This document shows, piece after piece, positions 29,403 through 39,047 of a stretch of 49,919 bases of DNA. The stretch spans positions 1-49,919 of the forward strand of contig NZ_JACBNX010000031.1 in NCBI RefSeq assembly GCF_013403875.1, in the 5' to 3' direction. The translations under genes were made by a program, and so were the position numbers. Each line of letters starts with the position of its first letter. Position 1 is the first letter of the stretch. Under the pieces are notes generated by a model. It had not been told where the DNA came from. It saw nothing but the letters and a program-made list of their open reading frames with translations, and searched no databases. Source of the DNA: Burkholderia guangdongensis (lineage in GTDB: Bacteria; Pseudomonadota; Gammaproteobacteria; Burkholderiales; Burkholderiaceae).

Positions 29403-30842
29403 ATGCACCTCGACTGGCTACACCTAGGCACCCTCATCCTCGTCATCCACGTGCTCGGGGTGATCGCGGCGGGCCATGCGATCCTGAACACGCGCACGTC
29501 GCAAGGCGCGATCGCATGGGCGGTGTCGCTCGCCGCGATGCCGTATCTGACGCTGATCCCGTATCTGTTCCTCGGCCGCAGCAGGTTCTCCGGCTACGTG
29601 AACGCGCGCCGCCACGAAGCCGAGACGCTGCGCACGCAAACCCGACCCGCCCCGTGGGACGCGGCGCGCTCGACCGACGGCACGCCCGCCGACGCGCTGG
29701 GCCTGCCGGCCGTGCGCTCGCTGACGCGGCTCGGCGACATGCCGTTCCTGCGCGGCAACGCGGTGCGCACGCTCGTGAATGGCGACGCGACGTTCGAAGC
29801 GATCCTGTCCGCGATCGACGCCGCGCGCGACTACGTGATCGTGCAGTTCTTCATCGTCCGCGACGACGCGCTCGGCGACATGCTGCGCGACGCGCTGCTC
29901 GCGCGCGCGGCCGCCGGCGTGCGCTGCTACCTGCTGTACGACAGCATCGGCAGCTTCGACCTGCCGCACAGCTACGTGAACACGCTGCGCGCGGGCGGCG
30001 TCGACGTGCATCCGTTCGCGACGAAGCGCCAGTTCGTGAACCGCTTCCAGCTCAACTTCCGCAATCACCGCAAGATCGTCGTCGTCGACGGAGTGCGCGC
30101 GTTCGTCGGCGGGCACAACGTCGGCGTCGAATATCTCGGCGCGAACCCGCGCCTGTCGCCGTGGCGCGACACGCACATCGAGGTGCGCGGCCCGGTCGTC
30201 GCGAATATCCAGTACGTGTTCGCCGAGGACTGGCACTGGGCAACGCAGACGCTGCCGCGCCTCGCGCCGCCGCCCGAGCCGCTCGCCGACGCCGACATGC
30301 ACTGCCTCGCGCTACCGATGGGGCCGGCCGACAAGCAGGAAACCGGGTCGCTCTTCTTCGTCGAGGCGATCAACGCGGCGCGCACGCGCGTGTGGATCAC
30401 GACACCTTACCTGGTGCCCGACGAGGCGGTGATCGCCGCGCTGAAGCTCGCGGTGATGCGCGGGGTCGACGTGCGGATCCTGATTCCGAGCCGGCGCGAT
30501 CACTATGTCGTGTTCGAGGCGTCGAAGCTGTATGCGCGCGATCTGTCGGCCGCCGGCGTCAAGGTGTTCCGCTACCGGCCCGGCTTCCTGCACCAGAAGG
30601 TCGTGCTGATCGACGGCGACGCGGCTGCGATCGGCAGTGCGAACCTCGACAACCGCTCGTTCCGGCTCAATTTCGAGATCATGGTGCTGACCGTCGATCG
30701 CGCATTCGCGGCCGAGGTCGAGGCGATGCTCGCGGCCGACTTCGCGCAGGCGTACGAGGTCGACGAACGCGAGTACCGGCGCTCGCCCGCGTGGCGGCGC
30801 GTCGCGATGCACTTCGCGCGGCTGTTCGCGCCGATTCTGTAG
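29403..30842 (+). CDS. cls: Cardiolipin synthase (phospholipase D family)
   Basis: Cls makes cardiolipin by joining two phosphatidyl groups at the inner membrane. The product has 479 residues. Two N-terminal membrane helices (about 7-28 and 38-57) precede two HKD catalytic motifs: HRKIVVVD at 222-229 and HQKVVLID at 397-404, each followed by the conserved Asn (GGHNVG and GSANLDNRSF). The length matches ClsA-type enzymes. It stands alone on the plus strand and is convergent with the glutathione peroxidase gene. No terminator with a T-run was seen in the 50-base gap. Confidence 0.92.
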   Translation: MHLDWLHLGTLILVIHVLGVIAAGHAILNTRTSQGAIAWAVSLAAMPYLTLIPYLFLGRSRFSGYVNARRHEAETLRTQTRPAPWDAARSTDGTPADALGLPAVRSLTRLGDMPFLRGNAVRTLVNGDATFEAILSAIDAARDYVIVQFFIVRDDALGDMLRDALLARAAAGVRCYLLYDSIGSFDLPHSYVNTLRAGGVDVHPFATKRQFVNRFQLNFRNHRKIVVVDGVRAFVGGHNVGVEYLGANPRLSPWRDTHIEVRGPVVANIQYVFAEDWHWATQTLPRLAPPPEPLADADMHCLALPMGPADKQETGSLFFVEAINAARTRVWITTPYLVPDEAVIAALKLAVMRGVDVRILIPSRRDHYVVFEASKLYARDLSAAGVKVFRYRPGFLHQKVVLIDGDAAAIGSANLDNRSFRLNFEIMVLTVDRAFAAEVEAMLAADFAQAYEVDEREYRRSPAWRRVAMHFARLFAPIL

Positions 30843-30893
30843 CGCCGGCCGTCGCGCGCCGCCGCTGAGGCGCCCGCCGCCCGGCCCGGATCG

Positions 30894-31373
30894 TCAGAGC
30901 AGCTTCTCGACGTCGGCGGCGATCTCCTCCGGCCGCGTCGACGGCGCATAGCGCTTGACGACGTTGCCGTCGCGGTCGACGAGAAACTTCGTGAAATTCC
31001 ACTTGATCGACTTGAGCCCGAGGATGCCGGGCGCCTCATCGGCCAGGTACTGATAGAGCGGATGCGCGCCGAAGCCGTTCACGTCGATCTTCGCGAACAT
31101 CGGAAACGTGACGCCGTAGTTGCGCTCGCAGAACGCGCCGATCTGCTCGGCATTGCCCGGCTCCTGCGCGCCGAACTGGTTGCACGGAAAGCCCAGCACG
31201 ACGAAGCCTTGCTCCGCGAGGCGATCGTACAGCTGCTGCAGCCCCTTGTATTGCGGCGTGAACCCGCAGGCGCTCGCGGTGTTGACGATCAGCATCACCT
31301 TGCCGCGATAGGCGTCGAGCGACACCGGCTCGCCGGCCAGCGACTCGGCGCTGAACGAATAGATCTTGGACAT
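30894..31373 (-). CDS. Glutathione peroxidase family protein
   Basis: A thiol peroxidase that reduces hydroperoxides. The 159 residues from the ATG at 31373 (MSKIYSFSAESL) follow AGGGGAA six bases upstream. The active site is cysteine, not selenocysteine: Cys36 in NTASACGFTP, Gln66 in FPCNQFG and Trp125 in KWNFTKF. A second Cys at 64 (PCNQ) and one at 82 could act as resolving cysteines. Many bacterial members use thioredoxin rather than glutathione. The gene is divergent from the ABC-F gene. Confidence 0.92.
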   Translation of the reverse strand: MSKIYSFSAESLAGEPVSLDAYRGKVMLIVNTASACGFTPQYKGLQQLYDRLAEQGFVVLGFPCNQFGAQEPGNAEQIGAFCERNYGVTFPMFAKIDVNGFGAHPLYQYLADEAPGILGLKSIKWNFTKFLVDRDGNVVKRYAPSTRPEEIAADVEKLL

Positions 31374-31513
31374 CTGCAATTCCCCTTTTTCCCGGAAGCG
31401 GGACCGACGTGGAGTCTAGGCGAAATCGGGCGCGAGCGGGGCCTGGCCGAACGGCCGATGCCTCGCGCCGGGCACACGGCTTAGAATAGCGCTTTTGCTC
31501 CACTCCTTCCGTC

Positions 31514-33457
31514 GTGATCCGTTTCAACCAGTTCAGTCTCGCGCGCGGCACCAAGCCGCTCTTCGACGCCGCGTCGTTCGCGCTCAACCCCGGCGAAAAA
31601 GCCGGCCTGATCGGCGCGAACGGCGCCGGCAAATCGACGCTGTTCGCGGTGCTGCGCGGCGAGCTGCACGCCGACGCCGGCGACTTCTCGATTCCGCCGT
31701 CGTGGCAGATCGCGCACGTGTCGCAGGAGACGCCCGCGGTCGACCGCACCGCGCTCGACTACACGCTCGACGGCGACGCCGCGCTGCGCCGGATCGAGGC
31801 GCGCATCGCCGCGGCCTCGGCCGCGCATGACGGCGCCGCCGAGGCCGACGCGCACGCGGCGTTCGCGGACGCCGACGGCTACACCGCGCCCGCGCGCGCC
31901 GAGGCGCTGCTGCTCGGGCTCGGCTTCACGCTCGCGCAGACGCGCGAGCCGGTGTCGAGCTTCTCCGGCGGCTGGCGGATGCGCCTGAACCTCGCGCAGG
32001 CGCTGATGTGCCGCTCCGACCTGCTGCTGCTCGACGAACCGACGAACCACCTCGACCTCGACGCGATCGTCTGGCTCGAAGACTGGCTGCACCGCTATCC
32101 CGGCACGCTCGTCGTGATCTCGCACGACCGCGAGTTCCTCGACGCGATCTGCAACGTCACGCTGCATCTCGAGAACCGGCAGGTGAAGCGCTACGGCGGC
32201 AACTACTCGCAGTTCGAAGTGCTGCGCGCGCAGCAGCTCGCGCTGCAGCAGAGCGCGTACGAGAAGCAGCAGAAGACGGTCGAGCATCTGCAGAGCTTCA
32301 TCGACCGCTTCAAGGCGAAGGCGACGAAGGCGCGGCAGGCGCAGAGCCGGATGAAGGCGCTCGAGAAGATGGAACTGATCGCGCCCGCGCACGTCGCGTC
32401 GGCGTTCACGTTCGAGTTCCGCACGCCCGACGCGGCGCCGAACCCGATGATGGTGATGGAGGACGTCCGCTGCGGCTACCGGGCGAACGGCGGCATGGAC
32501 GGCGGCGCAGAGATTCCGATCGTCGAGCGCGTGTCGCTGTCGATCCAGAACGGCCAGCGCATCGGCCTGCTCGGCGCGAACGGCCAGGGCAAGTCGACGC
32601 TGATCAAGACGCTCGCCGGCACGCTCGCACCGCTCGCGGGCACGGTGCGCGAGGGCAAGGGGCTGACGATCGGCTATTTCGCGCAGCACCAGCTCGAGAC
32701 GCTGCGCGAGGACGATTCGCCGCTCGCACACCTCGCCCGCCTCGCGCCCGACACGCGCGAGCAGGAGCTGCGCGACTTCCTCGGCGGCTTCAACTTCTCC
32801 GGCGAGATGGCGACGCACCCGGTCGGGCCGTTCTCCGGCGGCGAAAAGGCGCGCCTCGCGCTCGCGCTGATCATCTGGCAGAAGCCGAACCTGCTGCTGC
32901 TCGACGAGCCAACGAACCACCTCGACCTCGAAACCCGCCATGCGTTGACGATGGCGCTCGCGCAGTTCGAAGGCACGCTGATCCTCGTGTCGCACGACCG
33001 CCATCTGCTGCGCGCGACGACCGACCAGTTCATGCTGGTCGCCAAGCACCGGCTGCAGCCGTTCGACGGCGACCTCGACGACTACCGCGACTGGCTGCTC
33101 CAGCACGCGGCCGAGCAGCGCGCGGCCGCGAAGGCCGACAGTGCGGCGGCGTCATCGTCCGGGCCGGTCGTGAACCGCAAGGATCAGAAACGGCAGGAAG
33201 CCGAGCTGCGGCAGCGCCTGTCGCATCTGAAGAAGCCGCTACAGACGCGCATCGCGAAGCTCGAAAAGGAAATGGAAAAGCTGCACGCGGAGAAGGCGCG
33301 CCTCGACGCGTTCGTCGCCGATCCGGCGAGCTACGAGGCCGCGCGCAAGACCGAGCTGACCGACGCGATCCGCACGCTCGGCGACGTCAACGGCCGGCTC
33401 GAATCGATCGAAATGGAGTGGCTCGCCGCGCAGGAGGAACTCGAACAGATCGGCTGA
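31514..33457 (+). CDS. yheS: ABC-F family ATPase (YheS type)
   Basis: A soluble twin-ATPase ABC-F protein that acts on ribosomes rather than as a transporter. The 647 residues start at GTG (MIRFNQFSLARGTKPLFDAA). Two nucleotide-binding domains: Walker A GANGAGKST (34-42) and GANGQGKST (near 353-361), signatures SSFSGGWRMRLNL and PFSGGEKARLAL, and two LLLDEPTNHLDLD/E Walker B motifs. The interdomain linker (about 235-285) is long, charged and helical, and the C-terminus is a Lys/Glu coiled coil, as in YheS. Its role in resolving stalled ribosomes is inferred from the family. The stop codon lies inside a long hairpin. Confidence 0.92.
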   Translation: MIRFNQFSLARGTKPLFDAASFALNPGEKAGLIGANGAGKSTLFAVLRGELHADAGDFSIPPSWQIAHVSQETPAVDRTALDYTLDGDAALRRIEARIAAASAAHDGAAEADAHAAFADADGYTAPARAEALLLGLGFTLAQTREPVSSFSGGWRMRLNLAQALMCRSDLLLLDEPTNHLDLDAIVWLEDWLHRYPGTLVVISHDREFLDAICNVTLHLENRQVKRYGGNYSQFEVLRAQQLALQQSAYEKQQKTVEHLQSFIDRFKAKATKARQAQSRMKALEKMELIAPAHVASAFTFEFRTPDAAPNPMMVMEDVRCGYRANGGMDGGAEIPIVERVSLSIQNGQRIGLLGANGQGKSTLIKTLAGTLAPLAGTVREGKGLTIGYFAQHQLETLREDDSPLAHLARLAPDTREQELRDFLGGFNFSGEMATHPVGPFSGGEKARLALALIIWQKPNLLLLDEPTNHLDLETRHALTMALAQFEGTLILVSHDRHLLRATTDQFMLVAKHRLQPFDGDLDDYRDWLLQHAAEQRAAAKADSAAASSSGPVVNRKDQKRQEAELRQRLSHLKKPLQTRIAKLEKEMEKLHAEKARLDAFVADPASYEAARKTELTDAIRTLGDVNGRLESIEMEWLAAQEELEQIG

Positions 33458-33514
33458 GCAGACTGAGCGGGCGACAGACCGAGCGGGCATGTCGCCTGCT
33501 CAGTCTGCTCAGCC
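33452..33514. terminator. 25-bp hairpin spanning the ABC-F stop codon
   Basis: Arms 33452-33476 and 33490-33514 pair over 25 positions with a single G-T mismatch that becomes a G-U pair in RNA, around a 13-base loop. The left arm contains the stop codon. A further partial copy of the motif (GCCTGCTCAGC) follows at about 33525-33535. It lies between convergent genes. With no T-run it is more likely an mRNA-end structure or a Rho-assisting block than an intrinsic terminator. Confidence 0.55.
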
Positions 33515-33530
33515 CGCCCACCTCGCCTGC

Positions 33531-33800
33531 TCAGCGCCGCGGCAGCGTCTCGCGCGGCATCTGCTCGTCGTCGTCCATCAGGTGGCGGCGCCCTTCGGTC
33601 GGCCGCCGGATCGCGGCGGCAACCTCCGCCTCGGTCACGTCCTCGGCCACCACGCGGCGCGCGATGCGCCCCTCGGCATCGACCCACTCGACGATCCGGC
33701 AGCCGCCGCCCCACGGCGGGCGAATCGGCTCCGACACGCGGCAGCCTCGCAGCTTGTATGCGCGCCCGGCGTCGGACGCCTCGAAAGACCGTTTCAACAT
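33531..33800 (-). CDS. Small conserved hypothetical protein
   Basis: An 89-residue protein (MLKRSFEASDAGRAYKLRGCRVSEPIRPPWGGGCRIVEW). The start at 33800 has a strong GGAAGG five bases before the ATG, so a start 15 bases upstream is unlikely. It has an evenly charged composition, no signal peptide and no membrane helix. The C-terminal half (RRVVAEDVTEAEVAAAI) looks like a short helical region. It resembles small Burkholderia-restricted proteins I believe are grouped as DUF2866, but I am not certain. No function is suggested. It lies 181 bases downstream of radA on the same strand. Confidence 0.72.
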   Translation of the reverse strand: MLKRSFEASDAGRAYKLRGCRVSEPIRPPWGGGCRIVEWVDAEGRIARRVVAEDVTEAEVAAAIRRPTEGRRHLMDDDEQMPRETLPRR

Positions 33801-33981
33801 GCTTCCCTTCCGCATCGCGATTCGACAATTCGACAGTCCGTCGAAGCATAGGGAAATGCGGTGTCCTTCGGGTTACAGCGGCCTTCAGGATATTTACAGT
33901 CCATTACGGGCCGGATGATGCACCGAATTACGCACCGGATTGCGCGCCCGATCTGGCGTACGCCGCCATTCGAGTACGCCG

Positions 33982-35358
33982 TCACTCGAGCTCGCGCACC
34001 CGGTCGATCGCCTGCTCGATCCGCTCGACCGCGATCACCCGGAGCCCTTCGACCGGCTGCTTCGGCGCGTTCGCCTTCGGAATCAGCGCGATCGTGAAGC
34101 CAAGCTTCGCGGCCTCGCGCAACCGCTCCTGCCCACGCGGCGATGGCCGGATTTCACCCGCGAGGCCGACCTCGCCGAACACGATCAGCCCCTTCGGCAA
34201 CGGCTTGTTGCGCATCGACGAGTGGATCGAAAGCAGCACCGCGAGGTCGGCGGCCGGCTCGGCGATCTTCACGCCGCCGACCGCGTTCAGGAACACGTCC
34301 TGGTCGAAGCACGCAATCCCCGCGTGGCGGTGCAGCACCGCGAGCAGCATCGCGAGCCGGTTCTGCTCGAGCCCGACCGCGAGCCGGCGCGGATTCGGCA
34401 CGTGCGCGGTGTCGACGAGCGCCTGCACCTCGACGAGCAGCGGCCGCGTGCCCTCCTGCGTGACGAGCACGCACGAGCCCGGCACGATCTGCTCGTGCTG
34501 CGACAGGAACAGCGCGGACGGATTCGCGACGCCGCGCAGGCCCCGCTCGGTCATCGCGAACACGCCGAGCTCGTTGACCGCGCCGAAGCGGTTCTTGAAC
34601 GCGCGCACGAGGCGGAACGACGAATGCGTATCGCCTTCGAAGTAGAGCACGGTGTCGACGATGTGCTCGAGCACGCGCGGGCCCGCGAGGTTCCCCTCCT
34701 TCGTCACGTGGCCGACCATGATGATCGCGGTGCCGGATTGCTTCGCGATCCGCGTGAGCTGCGCCGCGCACTCGCGCACCTGCGCGACCGAACCCGGCGC
34801 GGACGTTAGCGCTTCCGAGTAAATCGTCTGGATCGAGTCGACGACCGCGATGTCGGGCCGCTCCGCGTCGATCGCCGCCTGGATCTTCTCGAGCTGGATT
34901 TCCGCGAGCAGCTTCAGCTCGGCGGCCGGCGCGCCGCCGTCGAGCAGTGCGAGCCGCTGCGCGCGCAGCGCGATCTGCGCGGCCGATTCCTCGCCGCTGA
35001 TATAGAGCGCGCGCCGCTCGCTCGCGATGCCGGCGAGCGACTGCAGGAGCAGCGTCGACTTGCCGATCCCCGGATCGCCGCCGATCAGCACGACGCCGCC
35101 CGCGACGAGCCCGCCGCCGAGCACGCGGTCGAATTCGCCGATCCCGGTCGAGAAGCGCGGCACGTCGGCCGCCTCGATGTCGGACAGGCGCTGCACCGGC
35201 GCGCGCTTCGCGAGCGACTGGAAGCGGTGCGCGGACGGCGCCTGCTCGACCGATTCGACGAGCGTGTTCCAGGCCTGGCACGACGGGCACTGCCCCTGCC
35301 ACTTCGGGGTCTGGCCGCCGCATTCGCTGCAGACGTAGACAGTCTTCGGTTTCGCCAC
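33982..35358 (-). CDS. radA: DNA repair protein RadA
   Basis: RadA is a RecA-like ATPase and branch-migration helicase acting in recombination intermediates. The product has 458 residues: N-terminal four-Cys zinc finger (Cys10, 13, 24, 27), Walker A GGDPGIGKS (93-101), the RadA-specific KNRFG motif near 260 (FKNRFGAVNELG), and a C-terminal Lon-protease-like domain lacking the catalytic dyad. alr ends ten bases upstream, so the two form an operon. Confidence 0.96.
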   Translation of the reverse strand: MAKPKTVYVCSECGGQTPKWQGQCPSCQAWNTLVESVEQAPSAHRFQSLAKRAPVQRLSDIEAADVPRFSTGIGEFDRVLGGGLVAGGVVLIGGDPGIGKSTLLLQSLAGIASERRALYISGEESAAQIALRAQRLALLDGGAPAAELKLLAEIQLEKIQAAIDAERPDIAVVDSIQTIYSEALTSAPGSVAQVRECAAQLTRIAKQSGTAIIMVGHVTKEGNLAGPRVLEHIVDTVLYFEGDTHSSFRLVRAFKNRFGAVNELGVFAMTERGLRGVANPSALFLSQHEQIVPGSCVLVTQEGTRPLLVEVQALVDTAHVPNPRRLAVGLEQNRLAMLLAVLHRHAGIACFDQDVFLNAVGGVKIAEPAADLAVLLSIHSSMRNKPLPKGLIVFGEVGLAGEIRPSPRGQERLREAAKLGFTIALIPKANAPKQPVEGLRVIAVERIEQAIDRVRELE

Positions 35359-35368
35359 GCGAGTGCCC

Positions 35369-36439
35369 TTATTCCGCGCGGACCGGCACGCGGGCGGCGA
35401 CCGCGCACATCAATTCGTACCCGATCGTCCCGCAATGACGCGCAACGTCGTCGATCGGCAGCGCCTCGCCCCACAGCTCGACGCGCGAGCCGACGTTCGC
35501 CTGCGGGCACGGCGTCAGGTCGACCGTGATCATGTCCATCGACACCCGGCCGACGATCCGCGTGCGGATTCCGTCGACGATCACCGGCGTGCCTTCGGGC
35601 GCGACGCGCGAATAGCCGTCCGCGTAGCCGCACGCGACGACGCCGATCCGCATCGACGCATGCGCGGCAAACGCCGAGCCGTAGCCGATCGTCTGGCCCT
35701 TCCCGATCGTCTGCACGGCGATCAGCTCCGATGCGAGCGTCATCGCGGGCTTGAGGCCGGTGTCCGCGATGTCCGCGGAGCGCCCGGACGGCGACGCGCC
35801 ATACAGGATGATCCCGGGGCGAACCCAGTCGAAGTGGGTTGCCGGGTGCCACAGCACGGCCGCCGAGTTCGCGAGGCTGCGCGCGCCGGCGATGTGCTCG
35901 GCACCGCGCTCGAACGCGGCCATCTGATCGGCGACGCCGCGCTCGCTGTCGGCGTCCGAGAAATGGGTCATCAACGTGATCTGGCCGATCCCCGGACACG
36001 CGCGCGCACGCTCCCACGCGGCGCGGAACTTCTCGGGCACGTAGCCGAGGCGGTTCATCCCGCTGTTCATCTTCAGCTGCACGTTGACGGGCTTCGACAG
36101 CCGCGCCATCTCGAGCATGCGCATCTGCTCGTCGTTGTGGATCGTCGTCGTGAGGCTGTAGCGGTCGATCACGTCGATGTCGGTCGACCGGAAGAAGCCT
36201 TCGAGCAGCAGGATCGGGCCGGCCCAGCCGAGCTCGCGCAGCTTCACGGCCTCGTCGAGATCGAGCAGGCCGAAGCCGTCGGTGCCGCGCAGGCCCGGGA
36301 ACGTGCGCGCGAGGCCGTGCCCGTAGGCGTTCGCCTTGACGACCGCCCAGACCTTGGACTGGCCGGCGTGGCGGCGGACGACGGAGAGATTGTTCGCGAG
36401 GGCGGCGGTATGGATCGTGGCGGAAATCGGGCGCGGCAT
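35369..36439 (-). CDS. alr: Alanine racemase
   Basis: Alr interconverts L- and D-alanine with PLP, supplying D-Ala for peptidoglycan. The product has 356 residues. The PLP lysine is Lys35 in AVVKANAYGHG, and the second catalytic residue (Tyr) lies in the C-terminal beta domain near IGYGSAFAA. The region upstream is divergent with the lplT-like permease. radA follows after ten bases. Confidence 0.95.
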   Translation of the reverse strand: MPRPISATIHTAALANNLSVVRRHAGQSKVWAVVKANAYGHGLARTFPGLRGTDGFGLLDLDEAVKLRELGWAGPILLLEGFFRSTDIDVIDRYSLTTTIHNDEQMRMLEMARLSKPVNVQLKMNSGMNRLGYVPEKFRAAWERARACPGIGQITLMTHFSDADSERGVADQMAAFERGAEHIAGARSLANSAAVLWHPATHFDWVRPGIILYGASPSGRSADIADTGLKPAMTLASELIAVQTIGKGQTIGYGSAFAAHASMRIGVVACGYADGYSRVAPEGTPVIVDGIRTRIVGRVSMDMITVDLTPCPQANVGSRVELWGEALPIDDVARHCGTIGYELMCAVAARVPVRAE

Positions 36440-36567
36440 GGGCAGTGTAGGTAAAGACGCTTGCGAATCATCGGCTTACCGCGCCTTTTGAGCGCCGAAG
36501 CCGCATAGTTGTGCAACGATTCGCGGAACGATCGGGGAATCTTGCTAGTCGGATTGTCGTATTTTCG

Positions 36568-36576
36568 TGTTATAAA
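36568..36576 (+). promoter_or_regulatory. Candidate promoter of the LplT-like gene (extended -10)
   Basis: TGTTATAAA is a near-consensus extended -10 in the 230-base divergent gap after alr. No good -35 was found at the right distance. It would start transcription near 36583, about 87 bases before the gene. Confidence 0.4.
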
Positions 36577-36669
36577 GCCGTGCGCACAACCCATTTCGAA
36601 CGGAATAAGCCGATCGCCATACCCGGCGGCCTTCCCGGCCACGCCGTAGCGAGGCACGCATCGCTTCAG

Positions 36670-37977
36670 ATGAAAAAAGGTTTTTACACCATCATGGCCG
36701 CGCAGTTTTTCTCGTCGCTGGCCGACAATGCGCTCCTCATCGCCGCCATCGCCCTGCTGAAAGACCTCCACGCTCCGAACTGGATGACCCCGCTGCTGAA
36801 GCTGTTCTTCGTACTGTCGTACGTCGTGCTCGCAGCGTTCGTCGGCGCGTTCGCCGATTCCCGTCCGAAAGGCCGCGTGATGTTCATCACGAACTCGATC
36901 AAGGTCGTCGGCTGCATCATCATGCTCGTCGGCGCGCATCCGCTGTTCGCGTACGGGATCGTCGGGTTCGGCGCCGCCGCGTATTCGCCCGCGAAGTACG
37001 GGATTCTGACCGAGCTGCTGCCCGCCGATAAGCTCGTCGCCGCGAACGGCTGGATCGAAGGCACGACCGTTGGTTCGATCATCCTCGGCACCGTGCTCGG
37101 CGGCGCGCTGATCAGCCCGCACATCGCCGAGCACGTGCTCAGGCACACGCCGCCGTCGATCAACACGCCGGCCGAGGCCGCGATGCTCGTGATCATGGCG
37201 ATCTACGTGATCGCCGCGGCCTTCAACCTGCGCATCCCCGACACCGGCGCGCGCTATCCGAAGCAGCAGCACGGCCCGATGAAGCTCGTCACCGATTTCG
37301 CCGACTGCTTCCTCGCGCTGTGGCGCGACAAGCTCGGCCAGATCTCGCTCGCGGTCACGACGCTGTTCTGGGGCGCCGGCGCGACGCTGCAGTTCATCGT
37401 GCTGAAGTGGGCCGAGGTGTCGCTCGGGATGTCGCTGTCCGAAGGCGCGCTGCTGCAGGCGGTCGTCGCAGTCGGCGTCGCGGCCGGCGCGATCGCGGCC
37501 GCGGGCCGGATTCCGCTGAAGAAGTCGCTGAGCGTGCTGCCCGTCGGCATCATGATGGGGATCGCTGTGATGCTGATGGCGTTCTACACGCGCCATCTGT
37601 TTCCGTCGAACTGGGTGCTTCACGTCGCGCACATGCGCGTGCCCATCTATCTGGTGATCGCGTATCTGTTCCTGATGGTCGTCGGCGCGCTGTCCGGCTA
37701 CTTCGTTGTGCCGATGAACGCGCTGCTCCAGCATCGCGGCCACGTGCTGCTGTCCGCCGGCCATTCGATCGCGGTGCAGAACTTCAACGAGAACCTGTCG
37801 GTGCTCGTGATGCTGTGCCTGTATGCGGTGCTCGTGTGGCTCGACGTACCGGTCGGCGTCGTGATCGTGCTGTTCGGCACGTTCGTGTGCCTGACGATGT
37901 GGCTCGTGATGCGCCGCCACCAGGCGAACCAGCGCCAGTTCGATTCGGTCGCGCTGATCGGCGAATCGAAGCACTGA
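36670..37977 (+). CDS. lplT: Lysophospholipid transporter LplT-like MFS permease
   Basis: A major facilitator of about 12 membrane helices. In E. coli LplT flips lysophospholipids inward for re-acylation by Aas. I chose the ATG at 36670 (MKKGFYTIMAAQFFSSLADNAL), giving 435 residues. The 53-residue upstream extension is not family-like. The N-terminal FFSSLADNALLIAAIALL and the loop motif FADSRPKGRVM are typical. No aas gene is adjacent, so the partner acyltransferase must be elsewhere, and the substrate assignment stays inferred. Confidence 0.88.
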   Translation: MKKGFYTIMAAQFFSSLADNALLIAAIALLKDLHAPNWMTPLLKLFFVLSYVVLAAFVGAFADSRPKGRVMFITNSIKVVGCIIMLVGAHPLFAYGIVGFGAAAYSPAKYGILTELLPADKLVAANGWIEGTTVGSIILGTVLGGALISPHIAEHVLRHTPPSINTPAEAAMLVIMAIYVIAAAFNLRIPDTGARYPKQQHGPMKLVTDFADCFLALWRDKLGQISLAVTTLFWGAGATLQFIVLKWAEVSLGMSLSEGALLQAVVAVGVAAGAIAAAGRIPLKKSLSVLPVGIMMGIAVMLMAFYTRHLFPSNWVLHVAHMRVPIYLVIAYLFLMVVGALSGYFVVPMNALLQHRGHVLLSAGHSIAVQNFNENLSVLVMLCLYAVLVWLDVPVGVVIVLFGTFVCLTMWLVMRRHQANQRQFDSVALIGESKH

Positions 37978-38050
37978 TCCCGCTTACACTGTTTCCTTCG
38001 TCCCGTTTCATTTGTCCGCGCCGACTCCCGGGAGCCGGCGCGCCGCCACC

Positions 38051-38860
<810 letters not shown>

Positions 38861-38908
38861 TAAGTCGCGTCTGCGTCGTCTCGGTGCACGCGCAACGGCA
38901 CTTCGCTG

Positions 38909-39029
38909 CGGTTCTTGAGCGGTTCTTGAGCGGTTCTTGAGCGGTTCTTGAGCGGTTCTTGAGCGGTTCTTGAGCGGTTCTTGAGCGGGCCTTGAGTCGG
39001 CCTTGAGTCGGCGTTGAGCAGGCCGTGAG
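38909..39029. repeat. 11-bp minisatellite between thiD and the DUF1853 gene
   Basis: Seven exact copies of CGGTTCTTGAG (38909-38985) are followed by four diverging copies ending at 39029. The repeat fills most of the 187-base convergent gap. Because it is non-coding and exact, the copy number should slip readily. No other feature or gene is visible in the gap. Confidence 0.95.
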
Positions 39030-39047
39030 TTGGCCGTGCCCCGGGCC

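Noticed and set aside
38909..39029. Possible iterons or CRISPR
   Set aside because: The 11-base units have no spacers, and there is no replication initiator gene or AT-rich unwinding region nearby.
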